Origin: an uncultured Methylococcaceae bacterium | GTDB lineage: Bacteria > Pseudomonadota > Gammaproteobacteria > Methylococcales > Methylomonadaceae | DNA length: 46,313 nucleotides | Direction of reading: 5' to 3' | Assembly: GCA_903866825.1 (NCBI GenBank) | Contig: CAIPPE010000042.1 | Coordinates: forward strand, 1-46,313 | In this document: in pieces, positions 32,152 to 40,013 of the stretch | Numbering within the stretch: position 1 is the first letter of the stretch | Layout: every line of letters begins with the position of its first letter | Notes under the pieces: generated by a model | What the model was told of the DNA's origin: nothing | Databases searched by the model: none | What the model saw: only the letters and a program-made list of their open reading frames with translations | Program-made: the position numbers and the translations under genes

Positions 32152-32585
32152 TATTTCAACACACTTAAAATATCCATCATTTCCAAGACATACTCATCTG
32201 CCAATTTATTGCAATACTCATTCGTTCTCATATTAACATTATCATCGCCGCAAGGTATTGATAACACTCCCGGCGTACCGACATATCCTTCTTTGTCTAT
32301 TTTTTTCTTTATTGCCCATGCTGCACTATCGGGTAGTCCTTTTGCTTCAACCCATTCTTTGATATTATCAATCATTGGCGGGTTGCCCGGTTCTGGATTT
32401 GGCCCCGTTGGTTTACGACCTACTTCCAAAGCATCTATCCACCACGGCGCAAGTAATTGACCGCTTGTTTCAGTTGTTACTATTTCCAAATTAGCGATAG
32501 TCTTTCCTGTAGCATTACGGTTATTGGCCTGTAATGAGTTTATTACGTCCGTGCGTAGTGTGTTTAAGAGGTCGGCGATTGGCAT
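32151..32585 (-). CDS. Tail completion / HK97 gp10-like candidate
   Basis: The 144-residue protein begins MPIADLLNTLRTDVINSLQA, then NATGKTIANLEIVTTETSGQ and an APWWIDALEVGRKPTGPNPE segment, followed by helices. The GK-T, LEVGRKP and Pro-rich loop are common in Bacteroidota phage proteins at the head-tail joining position. It is the first tail gene after the glycan island. The gp10-like name is inference. Confidence 0.5.
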   Translation of the reverse strand: MPIADLLNTLRTDVINSLQANNRNATGKTIANLEIVTTETSGQLLAPWWIDALEVGRKPTGPNPEPGNPPMIDNIKEWVEAKGLPDSAAWAIKKKIDKEGYVGTPGVLSIPCGDDNVNMRTNEYCNKLADEYVLEMMDILSVLK

Positions 32586-32597
32586 TTGCGCATAAAG

Positions 32598-33224
32598 TTA
32601 CAATGTTTTTTCAATTTCCGCCCATGCAATTTTATCCTGTTCTATTATTTCGGCTTTGTTTGGTAATATTCCGATTGTTTGCGAGCCATTGCCGATATGT
32701 TCGCAAAGCATACCAGTACGGATTATGGTTTGGAAACCTGCTTTACGGATTTTACCATACAAAAAATTATCCCCAAACCAAATTTTTATCCCATAAGGTA
32801 TCGGATAAGCCAGCCTTGCCATTTCTTTGTTCAAATGTATAAATACGCCAGTTGTGCCTTCGCTTACAACGGTATCGACTAAATGACTGCCATCTGTAGG
32901 GATGCAGCTTATACCGTCCTGAATGCGATTCGACCATCCCGGTTTCATTACCAAATCAGAGTTCATTATGATTAACTGGTCGTAATCCGATTGCAAAAAG
33001 TAATGTAAAATTTGGTTCCATGCGGGGTTCACGAAAATGTTTTGTTCATTTGATATAAACCTTATATTGAATTTGCACTCAATAAGTAGTTTTATCATTT
33101 GCTTTACGCCATAATCTGCGCCATTATCTATTACTAATACATCCGCTTCCATTGCTACCGATAATATCGATAACTTGCACATTTCAGCGTTATACAGACA
33201 AGGGATTCCAACAAGTATTTTCAT
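32598..33224 (-). CDS. Glycosyltransferase family 2-like protein
   Basis: GT-A layout: KILVGIPCLYNAEMCKLSIL at the N-terminus, ADVLVIDNGADYG, then FISNEQNIFVNPAWNQIL and the DXD-like QLIIMNSDLVMKPGW (about residues 90-104). A late EHIGNGSQTIG could be acceptor-side. It lacks membrane segments. Last gene of the glycan island in transcription order, coupled to the previous one by ATGA. Confidence 0.75.
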   Translation of the reverse strand: MKILVGIPCLYNAEMCKLSILSVAMEADVLVIDNGADYGVKQMIKLLIECKFNIRFISNEQNIFVNPAWNQILHYFLQSDYDQLIIMNSDLVMKPGWSNRIQDGISCIPTDGSHLVDTVVSEGTTGVFIHLNKEMARLAYPIPYGIKIWFGDNFLYGKIRKAGFQTIIRTGMLCEHIGNGSQTIGILPNKAEIIEQDKIAWAEIEKTL

Positions 33225-33931
33225 GATTTCATTATCACCTTTACCCTTTCAAATTCATCATAAAGCCCCATTTCAACAAATAATTTATAGTAAATTGTAT
33301 CATACCCCGGCATACCGTTTACATTGTGCCTCGCAACAAACGCTTTTACAAATTCTTCATCACTCCATTCACAAATCGGGTCGTTCGAAGACCATGTTAT
33401 TTTATGCCGCCTAATATGTCTGCGGCATTGTTCAATGCTAAGATATCCAATATTTATCGTACTATCCCGTACATAACACGATGCTGCCCCGGCATGGCCT
33501 AAAAATCCGCCGTCACCTGTAAAATGGTTATTTGGATGCTCCCATGCTTTTTTGCCAATAACGTTTACGCCGTAACTGCCATAACCGCAATGATGGAACA
33601 TTTTAAAATCGGTCATGTTCAATGCTAAACAAGCCGACAAATCGCCAATTTCTACAAACTCTTTAATCCTTTGCTTGCCTATTTCAGTTATGTAAATGTC
33701 CGCTTGTTGCCAAACGACAATATCGTAACCTTCGTCAAATAGAAATTGGCAACATTTATTTTGAGCTATGGATATATCGCCGGGAATGTTAATACCATGC
33801 CAAACGGGTATGCCTAATTTATAATCATCGTTGGTAAAAACTATCAACCTGGGGTTGCATTGTTTCAAAAACGCAATAGGGTATTGAATTTCGGATTGAT
33901 GGTCGATGTAGGTGGCGTGGGTTATTTTCAT
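33221..33931 (-). CDS. Glycosyltransferase-like protein, GT-A type
   Basis: The 236-residue protein reads MKITHATYIDHQSEIQYPIA, CNPRLIVFTNDDYKLG, then EGYDIVVWQQADIYITEIG, where QAD takes the DXD-like place, and GDGGFLGHAGAASCYVRD. No DXD with two Asp is seen, so metal use is unclear. It is coupled to its neighbours by ATGA. Function inferred from fold-like pattern and cluster. Confidence 0.55.
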   Translation of the reverse strand: MKITHATYIDHQSEIQYPIAFLKQCNPRLIVFTNDDYKLGIPVWHGINIPGDISIAQNKCCQFLFDEGYDIVVWQQADIYITEIGKQRIKEFVEIGDLSACLALNMTDFKMFHHCGYGSYGVNVIGKKAWEHPNNHFTGDGGFLGHAGAASCYVRDSTINIGYLSIEQCRRHIRRHKITWSSNDPICEWSDEEFVKAFVARHNVNGMPGYDTIYYKLFVEMGLYDEFERVKVIMKS

Positions 33932-34077
33932 TCTAATTTTCGTAAATCATAAATAATTGTAAAAACCAAACATGAAAACCAACCTTCTAAAAATTTATCA
34001 ACCCCGAATTTACTAAGGATATCGACAGTGATTACTGCACATAAAATACCTACAGCCATAAAACCTATATTTCTCAT
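33928..34077 (-). CDS. Small two-helix membrane protein
   Basis: The start MRNIGFMAVG at 34077 gives an ATGA overlap with the fucosyltransferase-like gene; a longer frame from 34113 is less likely. Hydrophobic segments at about residues 4-19 and 32-44. It may anchor or flip a glycan intermediate; unproven. Confidence 0.45.
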   Translation of the reverse strand: MRNIGFMAVGILCAVITVDILSKFGVDKFLEGWFSCLVFTIIYDLRKLE

Positions 34078-34706
34078 CCCCAAAACTCTCCATCTACTAC
34101 CGTACTCCAGCAAAGGTCTATATTTGGATCAGGTAGCCATTTTTTAAAAGTGTAAATCTTACTTGCGTTGCTCAAAAATGCCGCCCACCAACAAAAGGTA
34201 CTATTTGAGCAGATTATTTTGTCGAATGATGCGATAAATTCGAAGTCTTCTTTTATTCCGCCTGATTGTACCAATGGGTTGTATTTATAAAAATATGATA
34301 GATATTCAGGATCAATTGGAGACATAACAATCACAAGCTTTTCGAACGTCTCCCTTGCCAATATATCTAAAAACCATTGCGGATGGATACGGTGCGCTTT
34401 GCCGTAGTCGTCGGCGCGTAAATGGATGACTATGTCTTTGTAGTTGGCGGTTTCGTAAGACGGAAACCACGATTTAATCATTGCGCGATTTGGCAAATAC
34501 CGACATGCTTGCTGAAAGAAACCCGATATTTCTATATCACCGCCATAAATATGAGCCCAATATTTATCAACTGTAGGTTTGATTATTTCATTATGCGGCC
34601 AATTAGGTTTTAGTGCAAGTTTATTTTTATGCGCTAATAACCTTCCCATAACATATTGAAACATGTTATTACCAAAACGGCCTGTGTAGGATACGGTTAC
34701 GCTCAT
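34074..34706 (-). CDS. Alpha-1,2-fucosyltransferase-like protein (GT11)
   Basis: The 210-residue protein has GT11 features: GRFGNNMFQYVMGRLLA (residues 9-25, the G-x-GN-x-(M/L)FQY motif), SGFFQQACRYL near 61, IHLRADDYG (94-102, the HxRxxDY donor site) and the conserved SNSTFCWWAAFLS (168-180). It would move fucose or a related sugar from GDP to a glycan acceptor. It is shorter than most GT11 enzymes (about 280 residues). Near the start of the island's second half, coupled to both neighbours. Confidence 0.8.
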   Translation of the reverse strand: MSVTVSYTGRFGNNMFQYVMGRLLAHKNKLALKPNWPHNEIIKPTVDKYWAHIYGGDIEISGFFQQACRYLPNRAMIKSWFPSYETANYKDIVIHLRADDYGKAHRIHPQWFLDILARETFEKLVIVMSPIDPEYLSYFYKYNPLVQSGGIKEDFEFIASFDKIICSNSTFCWWAAFLSNASKIYTFKKWLPDPNIDLCWSTVVDGEFWG

Positions 34707-35065
34707 TTATAATATTTTCCTTTCTGATTTTCTACAGCTAATCTAAACCAATAAGGTGCTTTTAACTTTATACACAAAGCTCGAAATTCAATTAACCCAA
34801 ACAAACCGCTTGCCCTGTCTTCTGCATACATTTTGATATGAAGATTAACACCGCCCTTTAGCAAAATTAATTTGGCTAACATTGTAGGGTGTTTTGTTGG
34901 TAATAATTTACCTTCACTATCATACTTTAAAAATGCTTGCTTTCCGGTAATACCCGATTTATCAAAAACTATTTTATCTGGAATAGCTCCGCTAAAATCA
35001 AAAAAGTTTCTAACCGATAAATACCAGTTGAAATCACGATTAAAATTTGCTGAATATTTAGGCAC
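34703..35065 (-). CDS. Island protein of unknown function, 120 aa
   Basis: Starts MPKYSANFNRDFNWYLSVRN and contains KIVFDKSGITGKQAFLKYDS and a HPTMLAKLILLKGGVNLHIK segment. Soluble alpha/beta, no known motif. It overlaps the methyltransferase-like gene by eight bases and the GT11 gene by four, so it is co-expressed with the glycan enzymes. Confidence 0.55.
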   Translation of the reverse strand: MPKYSANFNRDFNWYLSVRNFFDFSGAIPDKIVFDKSGITGKQAFLKYDSEGKLLPTKHPTMLAKLILLKGGVNLHIKMYAEDRASGLFGLIEFRALCIKLKAPYWFRLAVENQKGKYYK

Positions 35066-35615
35066 GTTTTATAATAGTCAACCCATTATTAATAGTTGTT
35101 CTAAACTCAATTACCCATTCGCCGGTATCGAGTAATTCTTGAATTGCCGGCCAAAGTCCAACGCCAGGTTCTAATCCTTGTGACACTCCTTCGTATGCGT
35201 CTTCATTTACCCATTCAAACGAAGTAGTATCATGAAAACCAATTCGCGTTTTAACATTTGGTGCATGCCGCGCTAATTCTGCTTTTAATTGGCCGTAAAC
35301 GTGCCACGTATCAATGAACAGCATATCACATGGCTCAATATCAATAGTCAAAACGTCTTTTTGTATGAACTCAAAATCAACTCCTGCATCTTTTGCAAGT
35401 TGTTCAAGTTCGTCAACTTCAGGATAACGGCCAATGTCATAACCGCGAACGACCTTACACCCTGCTGAAAGTCCGGCGTAAATGCTTGTAGGACGGCGAA
35501 CGCCCATTTCGGTATAACTTTCACCCATTGCGGCGTATTGGCGTATGTATGGTAATAAATGGTTAATGTCGCTTTCAATTGCGCAACATTCGGCGTATTT
35601 GGTTTCTATATTCAT
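35058..35615 (-). CDS. SAM-dependent methyltransferase-like protein
   Basis: The 185-residue protein has a class I methyltransferase pattern: GESYTEMGVRRPTSIYAGLS (motif I region), GYDIGRYPEVDELE, EFIQKDVLTIDIEPCDMLFI with DTWHVYGQLKAEL, and RIGFHDTTSFEWV. IDTWHxYxQLxxEL and FHDT are typical of the cephalosporin-hydroxylase-like and methyltransferase_24 groups linked to sugar modification. The acceptor may be a glycan hydroxyl. Confidence 0.65.
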   Translation of the reverse strand: MNIETKYAECCAIESDINHLLPYIRQYAAMGESYTEMGVRRPTSIYAGLSAGCKVVRGYDIGRYPEVDELEQLAKDAGVDFEFIQKDVLTIDIEPCDMLFIDTWHVYGQLKAELARHAPNVKTRIGFHDTTSFEWVNEDAYEGVSQGLEPGVGLWPAIQELLDTGEWVIEFRTTINNGLTIIKRA

Positions 35616-35616
35616 T

Positions 35617-35844
35617 TTATAATAAGTTATGGTTTTTGTAAAGTTTAATTGCAGATGTCATTTGACTACAGCAAGGGCAAAATATAAAATAGCCGCCAGG
35701 AAAACCGTTAATATCCCAATTGTTATATTTAAATTCACAATTACACCTTTCGCAAGTTTCATCCTGAAAATATTTAGCCTTTTCGACGTTATCTGGTTTC
35801 ATTTCACCAGATGGTTCATGAGTTCCTATTTTTATTAGTTGCAT
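35617..35844 (-). CDS. Small zinc-ribbon-like protein
   Basis: The 75-residue protein has two CxxC pairs: CERCNCEF near residue 32 and CPCCSQM near 56, the spacing of a zinc ribbon. Role unknown; it lies between acetyltransferase and methyltransferase-like genes. Confidence 0.55.
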   Translation of the reverse strand: MQLIKIGTHEPSGEMKPDNVEKAKYFQDETCERCNCEFKYNNWDINGFPGGYFIFCPCCSQMTSAIKLYKNHNLL

Positions 35845-35845
35845 G

Positions 35846-36340
35846 TCATATATGTTCTTTTATAAATTTCTCAACATCACCGCTCATTAACAGCGGCCAA
35901 TTAGCAAATATACGTTCGTCGTCCCAATACCACCATTTTATATCCATCAAAGCCTCGCAATAGGACATTTTAAATCTAAACCTTTGCTTTGTTTCTGTGC
36001 CTGTATAAACTTCATAAGGCAATATGTCACGGCGCACAACTGACCGTGCGCCTATTATTGCGCCGTCCCCAATAGAAATTCCGCTCATTATCATTGCATT
36101 TTCACCTATCCACACGTCAGAACCGACATAAATATCACCATTACAAACCGTATTGTTAGGGCATTCAGGGAAAATCTTGTGCATCATAAACGTAGTAACC
36201 GCCCTTGCATGCTGAAAACCGCCGTCCCATACGATATTTTCGGCCAATGACGAAAAGTTGCCGATATAAATATCATTCATTGAACCACGTATATGTTGCG
36301 GTTCACAGTAATAAGTATGTCGGCCTAAGATAAGAGGCAT
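35846..36340 (-). CDS. CatB-like hexapeptide O-acetyltransferase
   Basis: I start at MPLILGRHTYYCEPQ (36340), 10 residues inside the longest frame. The left-handed beta-helix repeats are clear: IYIGNFSSLAENIVWDGG, GDIYVGSDVWIGENAMIMSG, ISIGDGAIIGARSVVRRDIL. HARAVTTFMMH carries the His expected for catalysis in the CatB/VatD-like xenobiotic acetyltransferase group. It would move acetyl from acetyl-CoA to a sugar hydroxyl in this cluster. Confidence 0.85.
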   Translation of the reverse strand: MPLILGRHTYYCEPQHIRGSMNDIYIGNFSSLAENIVWDGGFQHARAVTTFMMHKIFPECPNNTVCNGDIYVGSDVWIGENAMIMSGISIGDGAIIGARSVVRRDILPYEVYTGTETKQRFRFKMSYCEALMDIKWWYWDDERIFANWPLLMSGDVEKFIKEHI

Positions 36341-36432
36341 TTTAATATTTGATAAATAGCTACATACCAAAGCATTAACATAATTAATCCTGGTATAATA
36401 TAAATTCCGTAATTATCTAAAAAATTTTTCAT
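36325..36432 (-). CDS. 35-residue membrane protein
   Basis: ATG at 36432 overlaps the stop of the upstream 48-residue gene (ATGA) and the frame runs 16 bases into the acetyltransferase gene. MKNFLDNYGIYIIPGLIMLM... is one membrane helix. Found by reading between larger genes. Confidence 0.45.
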   Translation of the reverse strand: MKNFLDNYGIYIIPGLIMLMLWYVAIYQILKCLLS

Positions 36433-36575
36433 TTATATTGGTTTTTAATTAACTCAACTTCATTTGGTGTATGCCACTGTTCCAAATCGTGATAACCATA
36501 ACTCCCAAACTTCATTGCCGTTTCTACACTAAACTCATCCTTTATTTCGTCTTTGTTATCGCTTATGAAACTCAT
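36429..36575 (-). CDS. Small island protein, 48 aa
   Basis: ATG at 36575 overlaps the DUF5672 gene stop (36572) by four bases. The product MSFISDNKDEIKDEFSVETA... includes KFGSYGYHDLEQWHTPNEVE. Similar short tails occur after hydroxylase or methyltransferase domains in sugar clusters, but this stands alone. Function unknown. Confidence 0.5.
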   Translation of the reverse strand: MSFISDNKDEIKDEFSVETAMKFGSYGYHDLEQWHTPNEVELIKNQYK

Positions 36576-37126
36576 TTGTACTGCCCCCTTATCTGTTTAC
36601 ATTCCTCAACCGTCAAATATTTATCAATAGCATGAGCGCCTAATGTTCCCAAATGAAATATAGACTCTACCGAAAACATTTCACAAATAATTCTGGGTGC
36701 TAAATTCATTCCTAAATAATTTAAAGCATTGCAAAACCAAACATCTTCATTTCCGTGAACCGCCGCTCCATGATATGGTAACGCATTGATAGCACTTAGC
36801 ATTGATTTTACATTTCTCAAACTTAGTCCTCCGTTTCCACCGTATTGTTGCCATTTCCAAGGAGCACCTACATAAGAATATCCTAAAAATCCGTCAATGC
36901 CTGTTCGCAACAATTCGCTGTCGTGTTGAAATATGAGCACCCAATCAAATGGCAAGCTTTCCCAAAATTCCCGGCTTGTCATAAACTTGTTATAATCGGC
37001 TTCCGACTTTATCCATTCGGGTGCCAAATGCATAACTTCCCAATCATCGGGCAAAAATTGCTTGTGTTGGGCTATTATTGGCGCAACGTTGTGGATATTG
37101 TCGATGATGATGGCGGCGCAATTCAT
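36572..37126 (-). CDS. DUF5672 glycosyltransferase-like protein
   Basis: The 184-residue protein contains DWVLIFQHDSELLR (about residues 60-73), YVGAPWKWQQYGGNGGLSLR and a GNEDVWFCNAL stretch, then EMFSVESIF and LGTLGAHA. LIFQ-D-S, GAPW, GNGGLSLR, EDVWF and FSVE are the marks of the DUF5672 family, commonly found in surface-polysaccharide clusters and structurally GT-A-like. It is intact relative to that core. Confidence 0.75.
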   Translation of the reverse strand: MNCAAIIIDNIHNVAPIIAQHKQFLPDDWEVMHLAPEWIKSEADYNKFMTSREFWESLPFDWVLIFQHDSELLRTGIDGFLGYSYVGAPWKWQQYGGNGGLSLRNVKSMLSAINALPYHGAAVHGNEDVWFCNALNYLGMNLAPRIICEMFSVESIFHLGTLGAHAIDKYLTVEECKQIRGQYK

Positions 37127-37368
37127 TCAATTGAATTATTTGTTAACGTTTTAATGAATGAGTCCAATTCAACGTCTGTCATTAAAGGGTTATTTATATC
37201 AAACCAATCCTTACTGTTTTCTTTTTTAAAAAACAATTTATTTAATACTAAAGAAATGGAAAAATAAACACCATCAACTTTCTTGGCATAAGTTTTTGCA
37301 CCCATTTCCCAATGAGGGTGTTTTTGCCAGCCGGTTTTTATAAGATGCTCATTTGATATTAATTTCAT
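37123..37368 (-). CDS. Small island protein, 81 aa
   Basis: MKLISNEHLIKTGWQKHPHW is followed by a beta-rich core and an acidic helix. Overlaps both neighbours by four bases. Not recognised; not membrane-bound. Confidence 0.5.
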   Translation of the reverse strand: MKLISNEHLIKTGWQKHPHWEMGAKTYAKKVDGVYFSISLVLNKLFFKKENSKDWFDINNPLMTDVELDSFIKTLTNNSIE

Positions 37369-38099
37369 TCTATCACCTCCTTATCATAATTAGGGTGTGC
37401 TTTTAAAATTTCAGGCATGAGTCGCTTATCATATGGCGTTGCCTCCCAAAGTCCGTGCGCAACTAAATGAAGTCCCTTATCTATAACCATCCCAGGCTTC
37501 CATGCTTTATAAATATTCTCAAACCAACCTTCTCTTATTTCCGATTTATGTCCATGAATGCGCAATTTGTAATCCATTAATTCGAAACTTTGCGCTGTAG
37601 AAAAATGGTATATCTTACACGGAACAACTCCACTGCCACCTGAATTATGCAGATTTGTTATCCTTATTGGTGTAAACCCATCGTAACATGCATAATTAAA
37701 CGAACGCCAAAAATTTATATATCCGCCAATCCCAATATAACGCTTGTCCGTTTTCATGGAAAGGTCAAGGGCAATCGGCAAATCATTCTGATCGAAAATT
37801 TCGTCTGAATCACAACTTAGTATTAAGTCGTAGCCATCTGAATATTTATAAATTGCGGCTCGATGCTCTCCTTCATTTCCGACAAATATTTTATGCCATT
37901 CGACTTTTGGACTGGCAGCCATTGCACAGTCTAATAATTGCTGTTCGGTTTCTGGGCATTGAACATCCGTTCCAAAACCATAAGACGGTTTTTCAGAATA
38001 TAAAATTACTATCTTTTCTACAAATGGGTCAATAGATTTAATTGCCTCTCCAAGATAGGAAAGTCCATAATGCAAAGGAATAAAACCAAGTACTCTCAT
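37365..38099 (-). CDS. Glycosyltransferase, GT-A (family 2-like)
   Basis: The 244-residue protein starts MRVLGFIPLHYGLSYLGEAI, with VEKIVILYSEKPSYGFG and the DXD-type YDLILSCDSDEIF (about residues 90-102). Later GGYINFWRSFNYACYDGF and HLVAHGLWEATPYDKR could form the acceptor site. Likely uses a nucleotide sugar with a metal bound by Asp-Ser-Asp. Part of the tightly coupled island operon. Confidence 0.7.
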   Translation of the reverse strand: MRVLGFIPLHYGLSYLGEAIKSIDPFVEKIVILYSEKPSYGFGTDVQCPETEQQLLDCAMAASPKVEWHKIFVGNEGEHRAAIYKYSDGYDLILSCDSDEIFDQNDLPIALDLSMKTDKRYIGIGGYINFWRSFNYACYDGFTPIRITNLHNSGGSGVVPCKIYHFSTAQSFELMDYKLRIHGHKSEIREGWFENIYKAWKPGMVIDKGLHLVAHGLWEATPYDKRLMPEILKAHPNYDKEVIE

Positions 38100-38284
38100 A
38101 AATATTTACTTTTTAAAGGCATATGATTTTCATCAGCCGAATAAATAACCCAACACCAATTACCAGGTGTAACGGTTGGCCTTTCGGTTGAACCATAAAT
38201 TAATTTAATATCTGAAATACCGGCATTGTTAAATAACTCGACAATTTCGTCTGGGGTTACTTTTATTTCAAATAGCTTACTCAT
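38096..38284 (-). CDS. Small island protein, 62 aa
   Basis: MSKLFEIKVTPDEIVELFNN is followed by DIKLIYGSTERPTVTPGNWC. Coupled by ATGA on both sides. A compact alpha/beta protein without a known motif. Confidence 0.5.
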   Translation of the reverse strand: MSKLFEIKVTPDEIVELFNNAGISDIKLIYGSTERPTVTPGNWCWVIYSADENHMPLKSKYL

Positions 38285-39159
38285 CTTTCGTTATAAATTT
38301 TCATAATATTCCGCACCATTGCGTCAAATGTAAAATCTTTTAAGGCCAATAAATAGCCTGCGGTTGCAATTTCCTGCCGTTTAACTTCATTAGCCAATAA
38401 TGAATCTATCTGATTTTTAAGTTCATCCAAACTATCCCAAACAACTACTTCGCCGTTAAATTCTTCTTCCATAGCCGTATATCTATGCGACAAAACACAA
38501 ACACCGCTACAAAGCATTCTCATCATTCGATCTGAAGTGTACCGCTCATAATCATAGTGGCTAAGATTGATACCTATTTTAGAACGCCTGTAAACTTCGG
38601 CTTCTTCATGCTGATTAGAAATATACCCGTCATGCATGCCGTGCCCATAAGATTTAAACCTTTCGCCGTATGTTCTTTTAAGTTCATGAACCATTTCCAT
38701 ACGATAATCGCTAAGTGGAAATGATGCGTGATTATTACCCATGAAAACAATGTCGATATGCTTCGGCGTTTGATAATTTGGGAAGTAAATTTCGGGGTCC
38801 GCACCTATTTGTAAGTAAGCAGCATCCCATCCAGCCGCCTGCATGTTCCTAACATCCCGCATATTGCTAAAACAAGTAACCGTTACAAATGGTGCGTAGT
38901 CATAGCAATATTGTGGCGTAGTATCACGCGCATCACCGATCCAATGCAAGATAACCGCCCCTGCGGCCTTTAGCCGGGCTAGTTGCCCGATGTTAATTCC
39001 GTAGTCATGCGGTTGCAGAAATAGCAAATCACAGCTATCAATTGTGGTTATGTCATTGGTCTCAATCAACGTATCACAAACTTTTCGCAAAGCCTTTGTA
39101 AATCCGTTATCGGGATGACCGAGCGGGGTTTGCATCCAACCTCGATGTGCGATTTTCAT
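38281..39159 (-). CDS. CgeB/GT4-like glycosyltransferase, GT-B fold
   Basis: The start MKIAHRGWMQTPLGHPDNGF at 39159 gives an ATGA overlap with the upstream gene and removes 19 unlikely residues. The C-terminal half shows IDIVFMGNNHASFPLSDYR, SKIGINLSHYDYERYTSDRM and MRMLCSGVCVLSHRY, then a WDSLDELKNQIDSLL helix. This is the acceptor-to-donor layout of CgeB-type and group 1 glycosyltransferases. Confidence 0.75.
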   Translation of the reverse strand: MKIAHRGWMQTPLGHPDNGFTKALRKVCDTLIETNDITTIDSCDLLFLQPHDYGINIGQLARLKAAGAVILHWIGDARDTTPQYCYDYAPFVTVTCFSNMRDVRNMQAAGWDAAYLQIGADPEIYFPNYQTPKHIDIVFMGNNHASFPLSDYRMEMVHELKRTYGERFKSYGHGMHDGYISNQHEEAEVYRRSKIGINLSHYDYERYTSDRMMRMLCSGVCVLSHRYTAMEEEFNGEVVVWDSLDELKNQIDSLLANEVKRQEIATAGYLLALKDFTFDAMVRNIMKIYNER

Positions 39160-39776
39160 AACGCTGATGGTTCTAAGAGTAAATATGGTTGCATATACGG
39201 CGCACTTCCATGCCAAACACGATGTTCGTCTTTGTGCAAGTGGTACGATTTTATAGATAATGATGGATTGGTAATCTCATATCCGGCCTGTTGAATACTA
39301 TATGCTATACAATTATCACAACCCGGCCATCCTATTTTGAAATTAGCATTCATTGGCCTTATACGACCTTTGAAAATCCACGTGTCCTGGCTATCTAATC
39401 GTCCAAAAAACACAGCCTCATCCCCAACCATATTCCACCTTGTCAAAGCAAAACACTTATTCCATTTGATATGCCAAGCCATATGTGCAATATCATCCTG
39501 CTTAAAGAAAATATCAGAATTGGCAATAATGTTTAAATCTTCTAATCCTGAAAATACGTTAACAACGCCAAATATAAATTCAAATGTTGGACGTATGGAA
39601 CATTGAACTAGCGTTATTTTTTCGTGCTCAACAAAAAATGAATGCCCGGTTTCTTCGAATATAAATATTCTATCAATTAATGGGTTACTCAAATTAATAT
39701 CGAGGCACCGTTCCAGTTCGGCTTGACGGTTTGGGTTTTGTTCGTGGTAAAGGGATATGTAGAGGTTAATTGCCAT
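39156..39776 (-). CDS. Glycosyltransferase-like protein, first gene of island operon
   Basis: The 206-residue protein begins MAINLYISLYHEQNPNRQAE, typical of small GT-A proteins found in phage and capsule clusters (YISLYHE-x-N-x-x-R). NIIANSDIFFKQDDI (about residues 82-96) holds the NSD that acts as DXD, and GWPGCDNCIAY and SYHLHKDEHR follow. It starts 23 bases after the tRNA. Confidence 0.6.
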   Translation of the reverse strand: MAINLYISLYHEQNPNRQAELERCLDINLSNPLIDRIFIFEETGHSFFVEHEKITLVQCSIRPTFEFIFGVVNVFSGLEDLNIIANSDIFFKQDDIAHMAWHIKWNKCFALTRWNMVGDEAVFFGRLDSQDTWIFKGRIRPMNANFKIGWPGCDNCIAYSIQQAGYEITNPSLSIKSYHLHKDEHRVWHGSAPYMQPYLLLEPSAL

Positions 39777-39798
39777 TATTTATCACCCATGTTAAAAG

Positions 39799-39874
39799 TG
39801 TAGGATATTGGATTCGAACCAATGACCATAGTTGAAGTTATCGCGAACGCTCTACCTGACTGAGCTAATCCCAC
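39799..39874 (-). tRNA. tRNA gene with abnormal anticodon arm, isotype undetermined
   Basis: The acceptor stem GTGGGAT/ATCCTAC (one G-T), D-arm GCTC/GAGC with loop AGTCAGGTA, and T-arm ATTGG/CCAAT with canonical loop TTCGAAT are all intact. The 25 bases between D- and T-arms (about 23 expected) do not form a normal anticodon stem. The best pairing (GTTCG/TCAAC) has a C-C mismatch and an eight-base loop, CGATAACT, lacking the usual U33. GATAAC resembles a tRNA-Ile(GAT) loop. It may be a decayed or a specialised tRNA. Confidence 0.65.
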
Positions 39875-39885
39875 TAATAAATTAA

Positions 39886-39946
39886 TCCCGCCCCCAAGCG
39901 GAAAAGATGTAGCAACACGACTGTTTACGAATGTACCGGGGCGGGA
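39886..39946. other. GC-rich stem enclosing a 43-base loop next to tRNA
   Basis: TCCCGCCCC (39886-39894) pairs perfectly with GGGGCGGGA (39938-39946). It is tRNA-sized (61 bases) but shows no T-arm. It lies 11 bases upstream of the tRNA on its strand and between it and the divergent glycosyltransferase promoter. Possibly a processing signal, an RNA element or a weak terminator. Confidence 0.45.
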
Positions 39947-39979
39947 AAGTCTTTGATATTTTGTCATTTGTTTGTCTTG

Positions 39980-40010
39980 TTGCTTTTACAAACCTAATTA
40001 TTTACTTTTG
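39980..40010 (+). promoter_or_regulatory. Promoter of the plus-strand glycosyltransferase
   Basis: TTG at 39980-39982, a 20-base spacer and TACTTTTG at 40003-40010. ATG 40014 lies three bases after the -7 box, so the mRNA is probably leaderless. Confidence 0.7.
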
Positions 40011-40013
40011 ATT

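Noticed and set aside
39776-39967. 63-codon minus-strand frame containing LAQSGRAF and IGSNPIS
   Set aside because: It is the translation of the tRNA and the adjacent GC stem; SGRA and GSNPI are typical of tRNA genes read as protein.
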